Below, piece after piece: positions 1 through 8,900 of a stretch of 64,000 nucleotides of DNA. The first letter of the stretch is position 1; each line of letters starts with the position of its first letter. Location: positions 4,588,001-4,652,000 of the forward strand of contig NZ_OY764190.1 of assembly GCF_963668215.1 (NCBI RefSeq), given 5' to 3'. The notes beneath the pieces were generated by a model, which was not told the DNA's origin, made no database searches, and saw only the letters and a list, made by a program, of their open reading frames with translations. Position numbers and translations under genes: made by a program. This stretch comes from an uncultured Desulfosarcina sp. (GTDB taxonomy: Bacteria; Desulfobacterota; Desulfobacteria; Desulfobacterales; Desulfosarcinaceae).

Positions 1-1
1 C

Positions 2-103
2 GTCGAACGCTGCGTGCGCGGCTGGCGATTCAAGCCTGGTACGGTGGCGGGCATGCCGGTCAAGGCAAAGGTGGAAACCGTCATTCGATTCGAACTGGAG
101 TAA
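2..103 (+). CDS. TonB-family energy transducer, C-terminal fragment
   Basis: Only the last 33 codons of this gene lie in the window, reading in frame to a TAA stop. They include the phrase GWRFKPGTVAGMPVKAKVE, typical of the end of a TonB C-terminal domain (Trp-Arg-Phe-x-Pro followed by a strand rich in Val/Ile). TonB carries proton-motive-force energy from ExbB/ExbD to outer-membrane receptors. The next gene starts two bases after the stop, so the two are probably co-transcribed. The 5' part of the gene is outside the window. Confidence 0.75.
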   Translation, partial: VERCVRGWRFKPGTVAGMPVKAKVETVIRFELE

Positions 104-105
104 TC

Positions 106-1491
106 GTGGCACCCTTCAGAGACTTCAAGCGGCGGGCCGGTTTCTTGCTGATTCTGTTTTTTACCCCGGCACTTGGGATCGCAAGCGAAAAAGAAAGCGC
201 TACACCATTGCCGCTGGCGGCCCAGTTGGTACTATCCAAGGTCCAGCCCATGATAGCGGCCAAGGAATACCAGCGGGCCATTGAGACACTACGGGTATTC
301 CAGGCCCATGGCGGGCCAGCTTCCGATTCCGATGAAAAAGATCCCAAGGGCTATCACCATGCTGAAATCGAATTCTGTCTGGGCAACTGCTACCTGATGG
401 GTAGACAATACGCGGCCGCTGCGGAAGCTTATCAGCGCGCCCTCGCCCGTGACGCATCTCACACCTATGCCTGGCTGAACCTGGCCAATGCCCATTATGA
501 ATCGAACCACCATGCCGACGCCGGGCGTTGCTTTGGAAAGGCCTACGAGACGTCCACCGAGAAAAAGCCGGAATATTTATACTACAGCGCGGTCGCTTAT
601 CTGATGGCCGAGGATTACCGCCAATCCATTGATGAATTCGATCAACTTCTCACCCTTCATCCGGATTCGATCAAACCGGGGTGGAAAGAACATATGGTCC
701 ACGCCCTGCTCGCCGCAGACCAGCCACGGCGAGCCTTGCCGTTTATCCGGGAGCTCGTGCGGATTTATGATGGCGACAAGCAGATTCAATGGCAGGAGAT
801 TTTACTGCACCAGTACATGCAGCTCGACATGCAGCGAGACGCCCTGAATTTGGCGCAGACACTCACCCGGCAGACGCCGACGCTGGCCAAATGGTGGAAA
901 GCGCTGGCCCACATCCAATTGAATGCCGAACATTATGAAGCTGCGCTGATGGCCCTGACCATCTATTCATTCCTTACTCCGCTGTCCATGGATGAGAGGA
1001 AATTGCTGGCCGATCTGAATCTCCAATTGAACATCCCTGTCAAAGCCGCTCCGCTATACGAAGCGTGTTTGAAAGAGAAACCTGACAAGCGGATGCTGCA
1101 GCAACTGGCCGTGGCCTATCGCCAACTGGGCAAACCGGAAACCGCCATAGCCGCCATCGATGCAGTGGATCCGGATTCGGACGATGTCGATATCCTGCTG
1201 CTCAAGGGTGAGCTGTACTATAGCCTGGAACAATTTGAGCGAGCGGTCGAGGCTTATAAAAAGGCTGCCCGGAACAAGGGACGCCATGTCGGCCGGGCCT
1301 GGTTGATGGCCGGATATGCCGCCTGGCAGTTGAATGATATCGCTGCCAGCAAAGACGCCTTTACCGAGGCCGCCAAGCACCGCCAGCAGATCGAGGCCGC
1401 TAATAAAGCGCTCAAGCAATTGGCGATGTTATCCGTAAGCGATACGCACCCGCACCATCCGGCTAAGCACGATTTAATACAACAGCCATGA
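106..1491 (+). CDS. Secreted TPR-repeat protein downstream of tonB
   Basis: This 461-residue protein uses a GTG start with GGAG seven to ten bases upstream, inside the end of the tonB-like gene. Residues 1-28 look like a signal peptide (basic start, hydrophobic FLLILFFTPALG, then a small-residue site). Most of the rest consists of tetratricopeptide repeats, for example around residues 85-145 and 300-440, with the usual Ala/Leu/Tyr spacing and tails rich in A and AL. TPR proteins are scaffolds, so no enzymatic role is proposed. Its place right behind tonB and ahead of a cobalamin riboswitch suggests a periplasmic helper of a TonB/ExbB/ExbD complex; this part is inference. Confidence 0.8.
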   Translation: MAPFRDFKRRAGFLLILFFTPALGIASEKESATPLPLAAQLVLSKVQPMIAAKEYQRAIETLRVFQAHGGPASDSDEKDPKGYHHAEIEFCLGNCYLMGRQYAAAAEAYQRALARDASHTYAWLNLANAHYESNHHADAGRCFGKAYETSTEKKPEYLYYSAVAYLMAEDYRQSIDEFDQLLTLHPDSIKPGWKEHMVHALLAADQPRRALPFIRELVRIYDGDKQIQWQEILLHQYMQLDMQRDALNLAQTLTRQTPTLAKWWKALAHIQLNAEHYEAALMALTIYSFLTPLSMDERKLLADLNLQLNIPVKAAPLYEACLKEKPDKRMLQQLAVAYRQLGKPETAIAAIDAVDPDSDDVDILLLKGELYYSLEQFERAVEAYKKAARNKGRHVGRAWLMAGYAAWQLNDIAASKDAFTEAAKHRQQIEAANKALKQLAMLSVSDTHPHHPAKHDLIQQP

Positions 1492-1658
1492 GAGGTGGTG
1501 TGAATGGACGAGGATCGCGATCAATATGTTTTGGTTTAACGAAAAAATTATCATACTCAGCGACAAAGTAAATCTTCCAGGGAAATGGAAAATAACTATT
1601 TAAAATTGTAATAAAAAATCAAAAGATCACTTTGGTCTGGAAAGATCAAAAAAAATTT

Positions 1659-1835
1659 CAGGTACTCTGCGGAGTTTAATAGGGAACCCCGTGAAAATCG
1701 GGGACAGACCCGCTGCTGTGACCCCTGCCGGCGGAAAACAAAACACGCCGGACCTTGAACGTTATTATGCGCCACTGTCCGAACAGGATGGGAAGGCCGC
1801 GTTTAAAGGAGGAGAAGTCAGAAGACCTGCCTGAG
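1659..1835 (+). promoter_or_regulatory. Cobalamin riboswitch 1
   Basis: The segment has the ordered landmarks of the cobalamin aptamer: an opening CAGGT.CT..GGAG stem, the AGGGAA.CCCGTG core, GAC.CCGCTGCTGTGA, GCCACTG, GGGAAGGC and the closing B12-box-like GTCAGAAGACCTGCCTG at 1817-1833. It lies in the long leader of the receptor gene at 1986. A terminator-type hairpin (1903-1946) follows, so transcription attenuation when cobalamin is bound is the likely mechanism. Confidence 0.93.
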
Positions 1836-1902
1836 ATGTTGCGGTGCATGCTTCCGTGGTGGAAGATCGTGCGCCGGGGTCTTGAGGATGAAACAGGGAC
1901 AT

Positions 1903-1946
1903 CCCCGGATCGAATCGTCAGTCCGTCCGGGGAATTATTGTTTTCT
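1903..1946 (+). terminator. Riboswitch 1 expression-platform terminator
   Basis: Perfect arms CCCCGGA (1903-1909) and TCCGGGG (1926-1932) are followed by a T-rich run (ATTATTGTTTTCTT). The hairpin lies between the riboswitch and the ribosome-binding site of the receptor. The same arm sequence recurs after riboswitches 2 and 3. Confidence 0.8.
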
Positions 1947-1985
1947 TCGGACGCCCCTTACATTTCTTTTAGAGGAGGTTGTCCC

Positions 1986-3908
1986 ATGAAGCTAGGAAAA
2001 TTTGTTAGTTGGGTGGTTGCGGGTTCGATGCTGTTGGCGTTGCCTGTATTTGCCGAGGATGTAGACAGCACTGAAGAAGAGGTTTCCAAAATCGATACGA
2101 TGGTGGTGACGGCCGGAAGACTTGAAGAAAGCATAGAGGATGTGACCTCAAACATTACCGTAATATCGGAGGGTGATATCAAACAATCGTCGGCGCACGA
2201 TTTGGGTGACCTGCTCCAGGAGCAAGGGTTCATGATTCGGGAATATCCAAACTCGGTTGTCGTCGTGGATATCCGCGGGTTCAAGACCGATATTTATGAT
2301 TCCGATCTGGAAGGGTACGTGTTGATCCTTATTGACGGGGCTCGCTCCGGCACCGGGCAATTGAACAAGATCAATATCGACAACGTCGAACGCGTGGAAA
2401 TCATCCGTGGCCCGGGGTCCGTTCAATACGGTGCCTCGGCCATGGGCGGAGTGATCAACGTGATCACTAAAAAAGGTCGTGGCAAGCCTTCCGTCTATGT
2501 GGAACAAACCATGGGTAGTTGGGACTTCGAAAAAACTGCTGTCGGCGGATCAGGGAAAATAAAATCATTCGATTTCTCTTTCAGTGCCTCCACGGAATCC
2601 CAGGGAGACTATTCCACAGCCGAGGGCGAGACTTACTACAATACAGGTTTTGACGCCAAGGATAGAATCAGCGCCAACGCCGGCTGGACCTTCATGCCAG
2701 GCAACCGGTTCGGCGTGACTTATACCGGTTACAAAGCCGAAAATGTTGGGAACCCGGGCTATTTCAGCAGTGTCGATAAAACGGACAAAGTGCACACATC
2801 CACAAACAGAAAAGTGGATTTCAATTACCAGGGACGAACAGGTGATGGATTTTGGACCTGGTCTTTGCGTTATTTTAATGGTGAGAACAAGCGCAATTCC
2901 GATACAGCCAACGAGGCACCCAAGGATGAGCAGCAGGGAGGTCAGGCCCAATTGACGGCGGATTGGAAGCCCGTTCGGATAACCGCGGGAATGGATTGGA
3001 CCTACTATGAAAAGGCCAATACTTATGATAATCCGGCCGCCTTCTTACTGACCAAGACCAAATTGTCCGATGATCGCTTGGTGATCTCCGCTGCCGTTCG
3101 ATGTGATCAGTATACGATGGAAGATGACGAAGGCAAAAGCACCGACGACGAGAATTGGACACCCAGCGTGGGCGCTGCTTTTAAAATAACGCCAGAGTTC
3201 AAGGTCCGCGCTAATTATGCCGAAGGGTTCAAGGTTCCCACCCCTGAACAGCTTTTCAGATACAATGATTACGGTTTCGCCATTCTTGAAGGCAATCCCG
3301 ATCTCACACCTGAGAAAAGCAAAACTTACGAATTCGGTCTGGATTTCAACAAGGCTTCCATTAACAGTAGCGTGACCTACTTTTCCACGAAATTCGAAGA
3401 TAAGATCGACTATGTGAACCCGACAGCAGGCTATTGGACCTATGAGAATCTTCCCGGTGCCACCATCTCAGGAATCGAGGGCAATTTAGGGTTCGATATC
3501 GGTTCTTTTTTCGATTGGTCTGTGGAATTGGCTCCTTACGTTTCTTTTACCTATCTTACTGAATACAAGAATGATGAGACTGACGAAGACCTTTATTACA
3601 ACCCTGAATGGAAGATGTCTTATGGGCTGAGATTCGCCATGCGGGATCTGGGCTTTGTGTCCAAGTTGAACTTCGCCTATTTCAGCGACCAGTTGATTGA
3701 TGATTATCAAGGTACCGGCCAAACCGAGTTGAGCGGTTACACGGTGGCGGACCTGACGATCACCAAGACATTATTCTCCTTTGAAAAATATGGGGATGTC
3801 TCCCTTAAAACCGATATCCGCAACATCTTTAATGAGGATTACCAGGTGGTCCAGGGGTATCCCTCGCCCGGCCGGTCGTTTTTCGTCGGATTGACTTACG
3901 AATATTGA
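1986..3908 (+). CDS. TonB-dependent outer-membrane receptor, BtuB-like
   Basis: The 640-residue protein starts at the ATG preceded by AGAGGAGG (1971-1978); the frame stays open further upstream, but that part overlaps the riboswitch and terminator. It has a signal peptide (cleavage near VFA-ED, residue 23), a TonB box (DTMVVTAGR, about residues 38-46), a plug domain (to about 160, with VERVEIIRGPGSVQYG and GGVINVITKKG) and a barrel ending in the aromatic FVGLTYEY. BtuB-type receptors bring corrinoids across the outer membrane using TonB energy. The cobalamin riboswitch upstream and the BtuF-CbiZ gene 13 bases downstream support a corrinoid substrate. A haem or other tetrapyrrole substrate cannot be excluded, given the CobN/HmuS-like genes that follow. 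Confidence 0.9.
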   Translation: MKLGKFVSWVVAGSMLLALPVFAEDVDSTEEEVSKIDTMVVTAGRLEESIEDVTSNITVISEGDIKQSSAHDLGDLLQEQGFMIREYPNSVVVVDIRGFKTDIYDSDLEGYVLILIDGARSGTGQLNKINIDNVERVEIIRGPGSVQYGASAMGGVINVITKKGRGKPSVYVEQTMGSWDFEKTAVGGSGKIKSFDFSFSASTESQGDYSTAEGETYYNTGFDAKDRISANAGWTFMPGNRFGVTYTGYKAENVGNPGYFSSVDKTDKVHTSTNRKVDFNYQGRTGDGFWTWSLRYFNGENKRNSDTANEAPKDEQQGGQAQLTADWKPVRITAGMDWTYYEKANTYDNPAAFLLTKTKLSDDRLVISAAVRCDQYTMEDDEGKSTDDENWTPSVGAAFKITPEFKVRANYAEGFKVPTPEQLFRYNDYGFAILEGNPDLTPEKSKTYEFGLDFNKASINSSVTYFSTKFEDKIDYVNPTAGYWTYENLPGATISGIEGNLGFDIGSFFDWSVELAPYVSFTYLTEYKNDETDEDLYYNPEWKMSYGLRFAMRDLGFVSKLNFAYFSDQLIDDYQGTGQTELSGYTVADLTITKTLFSFEKYGDVSLKTDIRNIFNEDYQVVQGYPSPGRSFFVGLTYEY

Positions 3909-3921
3909 TAGAGGAAACCCA

Positions 3922-5949
3922 ATGACTAATTTGCGTATTAGTCTGATTCTCATTCTTGTCCAGGCCGCTTGCCTGGCGGCCATGTTTCCCGCCCCCGCTT
4001 CGGGGGCGGGCTTTCCCTTGTCGATAACCGATGCCACGCAGCGACAGGTACTTTTTTCGGCTTCCCCGCAGCGTGTGGTGTGCCTGGCTCCGTATATCAC
4101 GGATATGCTGTCAGAATTTGGACAGGAGCGGATTCTGGTGGGGTTGACCCGTGAAGATTTGCTGAGCCACAGCGCGCTTCGCAAATCGAACATCGGTTCT
4201 TACTTCACCCCGGACATTGACGCCATCCGCGACTGCCGTCCGGATCTGGTGATTGCCTCGCCCTCCCATGAAGCGGTGATCCGACATTTTGAGAAAAGCA
4301 CCTGCTCGCTGCTGGTCATGGAAGCCGTTACGCTGGAAGAGGGTTTTGCCCATATGGAGATGATCGGAAGGCTGTTCGGCTGTGAGGCCGCGGCGCACGA
4401 AGTGGTGCAGCGTAACCGGGATCAACTCGCCCTGGTGGCTGCGCGATTGGCCGGGATCCCCGAACGGGAGAAAAAGCGCGTGGCGCGGGTCATGATCAGC
4501 GACGGCCTGTATAGCCCCGGAGACGATTCGTTTCAGCATGAAACCATCACGGCTGCCGGCGGGATTGCACCCAGCTGGGGCAGGACCGGCTTTGCCGTAC
4601 CGGTGGACCTGGAAGCCTGGCAACGGTTCAATCCCCAATTCGTTTACGGATGCCACCTGAATCAAGAAGAGGTGAAGGCGTTTTTAAAGCGGGATGGATG
4701 GAAGGATGTGGATGCGGTCCGGAACCGGTCGGTGTCCATGTTCCCCTGCGAACTCACCTGCCGGGTTTCCGTCCGGGTGGGGGCCTTTGTCCAGTGGCTG
4801 GCCGCTGTCCTCTACCCGGATGTCTTTGCCGATCCCGCCACGGCCGTACTCGGAAACGACGTGCTGGAACGAAAGCCTTTGGAATTGGATATGGATTACG
4901 TGGCCCGGGCCGGGGTGGTGACCCACCGTGTTGCCGACGCGGCGTACAAATCCGTCATGGTGCGCTTCAAACGGCCCATGGACGTGATATCGACCCTCGA
5001 GGGACCCCGACCCGCCGTCCAGGGAGTGGGCAACACCTACGTACCCATGCATGCCAGCCTGGGACACATGGCCCGGGGGATCAGTGACGTCCAGAAGGCC
5101 ATTGCCGGCAACCTGGGCTTTGAAACCCAAGCCTACACCGGCCTGATGACCGGTGCGAACATGGACAACCTCTCCATCCAACAACGGACTTACAAGGATC
5201 TGAAGGTCACCGTCCTGGTGACCGCCGGCGTGCGCGGGAACGCCCTGCGCGTGGCCGAAGAGTTCAAGAAGCATGACAAACCGGGGACCATCAATATCAT
5301 TGTCCTGGCCAACCGCCGCCTGTCGCCCGGTGCCATGACCTGGGCCCTGGTGGTGGTCACCGAAGCCAAATCCGCCGCGCTGCTGGACCTGGATGTTCGC
5401 AGCACCTACACGCCATGGGAGCACGCTGCCACGGGAACGGGCACCGATACCATCATCGTGGTCCAGGGAGAAGGACCGGATGCGCCCTATGCCGGCGGGC
5501 ACACCCGCATCGGCCAGATGATCGCCGGCGCGGTTCACGCCGGCGTCACCGAAGCCGTTTCAAGGCAAAATGGCCTCAAGGCGGACCGGGATCTGCTCCA
5601 GCGGCTCAATGAGCGCCAACTGCGTCTGGATCGGATGGCAAACCTATATGGCCTGAAAACCGACCCAAGAGTCCTGGCGTCGCGGATCGAAGCGGTGCTG
5701 GCCGATCCATACTATGCGGCCTTTATCGAAACCGCGCTGGCCGTAAGCGACGCGCACCGAACAGGACTTATCAAGGATTTGACCTTTTTCGATGCTACCT
5801 GCGCATCCGTCACCGCGCGTTTGAGCGGCAGATCCGACATCGCTCCCATGGACATATCCTCCGTACCCTTACCCGAGGCGATGGCCAAGGCTTTGGGCGC
5901 ATTGGTGGCCGGCATTGTAGACAGCGAAACCGGCGAAGAAAGACCATGA
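3922..5949 (+). CDS. Secreted BtuF-CbiZ fusion: corrinoid-binding protein plus adenosylcobinamide amidohydrolase
   Basis: The protein has 675 residues. Residues 1-29 form a signal peptide (ending ASGAG). Residues about 35-305 are a BtuF-like periplasmic binding domain (QRVVCLAPYITDMLSEFG, then Asp-x-Ile and a PDLVIAS turn). Residues about 318-555 match CbiZ, adenosylcobinamide amidohydrolase: VTAGVRGNALR, GTINIIVLANRRLS, EAKSAALLDLDVRSTYTP, ATGTGTDTIIVV and GGHTRIGQMIAGAV. A further helical stretch of about 120 residues ends the protein. CbiZ cuts the aminopropanol side chain off (adenosyl)cobinamide to give cobyric acid for rebuilding into the cell's own cobamide, and is normally cytoplasmic. 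The signal peptide and binding domain place this one in the periplasm. It overlaps the CobN-like gene by four bases (ATGA). A second version lies at 29521. Confidence 0.88.
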   Translation: MTNLRISLILILVQAACLAAMFPAPASGAGFPLSITDATQRQVLFSASPQRVVCLAPYITDMLSEFGQERILVGLTREDLLSHSALRKSNIGSYFTPDIDAIRDCRPDLVIASPSHEAVIRHFEKSTCSLLVMEAVTLEEGFAHMEMIGRLFGCEAAAHEVVQRNRDQLALVAARLAGIPEREKKRVARVMISDGLYSPGDDSFQHETITAAGGIAPSWGRTGFAVPVDLEAWQRFNPQFVYGCHLNQEEVKAFLKRDGWKDVDAVRNRSVSMFPCELTCRVSVRVGAFVQWLAAVLYPDVFADPATAVLGNDVLERKPLELDMDYVARAGVVTHRVADAAYKSVMVRFKRPMDVISTLEGPRPAVQGVGNTYVPMHASLGHMARGISDVQKAIAGNLGFETQAYTGLMTGANMDNLSIQQRTYKDLKVTVLVTAGVRGNALRVAEEFKKHDKPGTINIIVLANRRLSPGAMTWALVVVTEAKSAALLDLDVRSTYTPWEHAATGTGTDTIIVVQGEGPDAPYAGGHTRIGQMIAGAVHAGVTEAVSRQNGLKADRDLLQRLNERQLRLDRMANLYGLKTDPRVLASRIEAVLADPYYAAFIETALAVSDAHRTGLIKDLTFFDATCASVTARLSGRSDIAPMDISSVPLPEAMAKALGALVAGIVDSETGEERP

Positions 5950-8900
5950 ATCCATCAACGACCAAAAGCATCCGTGTTTGGGGGCTCACCCTGTTCTTCC
6001 TGTGGCTTTCTTCTTCCATGGCGCTGGCCGCAAAAATCGCCATTCTGGAAGTGGATGTCTACGGTTATCAGCTATACCAGGCCATCAAACAGCTTGATCT
6101 GCCCGGCGACATCGAAACCCGCATGTTTTCCGTACAGGAACTGGAGAAAAACGATCCGGCGGATAAAGCCTTTATCGGTGATTGCACCGTGGTATTCGTT
6201 GATGTGATGGTGGAGGAACTGGCCGAATACCTGATCAAAAATGATCTGGCCAGGGGCCGGTATGTTTATGCCCTGAACCGCGGCAGCGATCCCAAAAGAC
6301 TGAGGGAAAATGGATTTCTTTTCGACCGGGAGATCTCGAAATACGGCCGGGGAGACATCGCGAACGTCGTCAACATGGTCCGTCTGGCCGTCCACCGGCA
6401 CATCGATGACACGGTAACCTATGCGCCGCCGAAACCACGCCAACGGCGGGGGGGCAGGATCTATCATCCGGACGCCGGGAAGCATTTCGAAACGACGGAA
6501 GACTATAAGGAATGGAACGCCTCCAGGGACGGTTACAGGTCTGAAAACCCGTGGGTCGGGGTGATGTTTTCCGTAGATGCCCTCAAACCCGGCATCGTGG
6601 AAGCGGCGGACAGGCTGATCCGAAGACTGGAAGCCGCAGAGTTTAATGTACTGCCCTGTGTCGGTTTCGAACGGCATACGCTGGCGGAAGTCTTGAAACC
6701 ATCCGGCGGCAAGGCGCCGGTCGATCTCATTCTAACCTTCGGTATGAAATTCGCGACCAGCATCACCGATGAGGTTCGCCAGGCCCTTGCGAACCTCAAT
6801 GTGCCCGTGTTCAATGTCAACCAGATTTACATGAACACCATTGAACAATGGCGGCAAAGTGAAGTGGGCTTCGGCCCGTTCGAAACGGTCTGGGCCGTGG
6901 CCACCCCGGAGTTTTCCGGCGCCATCGAACCGACGCCGCTGATGGGAAAGATCGAAATCAGCGACCCGGATACCGGCCGCCGGCTCATGGTGACCGGCAC
7001 CATCGATGAAACCGTGGCCCATCTGATACCCCGACTGAAAAATTGGATCGCACTGCAAAACAAGCCCAACGCGGAGAAGAAAGTTGCCATCATTTATTAC
7101 AACCATGGCGGGGGCAAACAGAACATCGGTGCCGCCTACCTGAACGTATTTCGAAGCCTTCAGATTATCCTGAACCGCATGAAAAACGAGGGCTACGATG
7201 TCCAGCATATGGATAAACTCACCGAGGAGGGCATCAAGGACCTAGTGTTGAGCAGCGGGCGACATATAGGCTCCTGGGCTCCGGGAGAACTCGACGACCT
7301 GCTAAAATCTCCGGATGTGGAACGGGTGACCCTGGAAGAATACAAAACCTGGTTCGATACCCTTCCCGAGGCGTTCAAACAAAAGGTCATCCAGGACTGG
7401 GGGCCGCCCGAAGACTGCAAGGTCATGGCGGCGGACGGCAAGCTTTTTATCCCCATGGTCAAGCTGGGCAATGTGGTACTGATGCCCGAGCCTACCCGCA
7501 GCGCCGGAGGGGCCGGACGGGAAGACGAGGTCAAGATGTACCATGATCCGTATACCTATCCCACTCATCAATACATTGCCGGGTATCTCTGGATCGCCAA
7601 GAAGTTCGGGGCTGATGCCATGGTGCACCTGGGCACCCATGCAACCTATGAATGGCTTCCGGGCAAACAGGCCGGCCTGGCGCCCTCGGACCCTCCCGAG
7701 ATCATGACCGGCGCCATCCCCAATATATATCCCTATATCGTCGATAACGTAGGAGAAGGCATGCAGGCCAAGCGCCGGGGACGCGCGGTGATCGTCGATC
7801 ATCTGACACCGCCCGTAAAGGAGGCGGAGCTTCACCATGAGTATGCCAAACTCCACGACCTTTTTCATAAATACGAACTCGCCAAATACATGGGCAGCGA
7901 AACCGTGCCCGAATACATGAAGATGATACGGGATTTGATCGAGGAAACCGGGATCGCCAAGGATCTGAGCCTCACCGAGATGAACAAGGAGGCGATGGAA
8001 GAAATTCATCTCTATCTTCACGAAATCGACGCCAACATCCTTCCCTACGGGCTGCATACCTACGGTAAACCGTATCAACCGGAATCTGCCGAAGAGACGA
8101 CCCAACTGATCATGAAACAGAATGTGGACGCCGACCCTAAACAGGTGCGAAAAGACCTGGACCTGTCGCCGGTACTGGAGATGGAAAACTTCCTCAAGGC
8201 ATTGAAAGGGGAGTACATCGCCCCGGGAGAGGGAAACGATCCGTTGCGCAATCTGCCCGCCATTCCCACGGGAAAAAATTTTTACGGATTTTCACCGAAC
8301 AAGGTGCCCTCCAAAGCAGCCTGGGAAGTTGGAAAAAAGGCGGCCTTACAGATCATCCAAAAACAATTGGAAAAGGACGGCCGCTACCCGGAAAAGGTTG
8401 GCGTAGTGCTGTGGGCCGTTGAAACCACCCGCAACGAAGGGGTCAATGAAAGCACCATTCTGTATCTGATCGGCGTTGAACCGGTCTGGAATAAAAACGG
8501 CCGCGTCACGGGAAGCCGGGTTATACCGGGTCCACAATTGGGACGCCCCCGGATCGATGTCCTGATAAACCCCTCGTGTCTGTACCGGGATGCTTTTCCA
8601 AACAAGCTTATTTACCTGGATGAAGCGGTTCAAAAAGCGCTGGTCCAAACCGATATCGAAAACCTGCTGGCCAAGAACAGTGCCCGTATTCAACAAACCC
8701 TCATGGAAACGGGAATGAGCAAAGAAGAGGCTGGAATGCAGTCCCGGTTCCGCATCTTCACTCAAAAAACCGGCTCCTACGGCAACGGGGTCAGCGGCCG
8801 GGTCCACGCGTCGGCCATGTGGGACGACGATACAGCCGTCAGCGACGTGTTTCTCAAACGGAACCGGTTCGCCGTTGGGCAGGGCCAATGGTCGGTTCCC

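Noticed and set aside
1755..1985. N-terminal extension of the receptor gene through the riboswitch leader
   Set aside because: It covers the aptamer end and the terminator; the strong ribosome-binding site and signal peptide begin at 1986.
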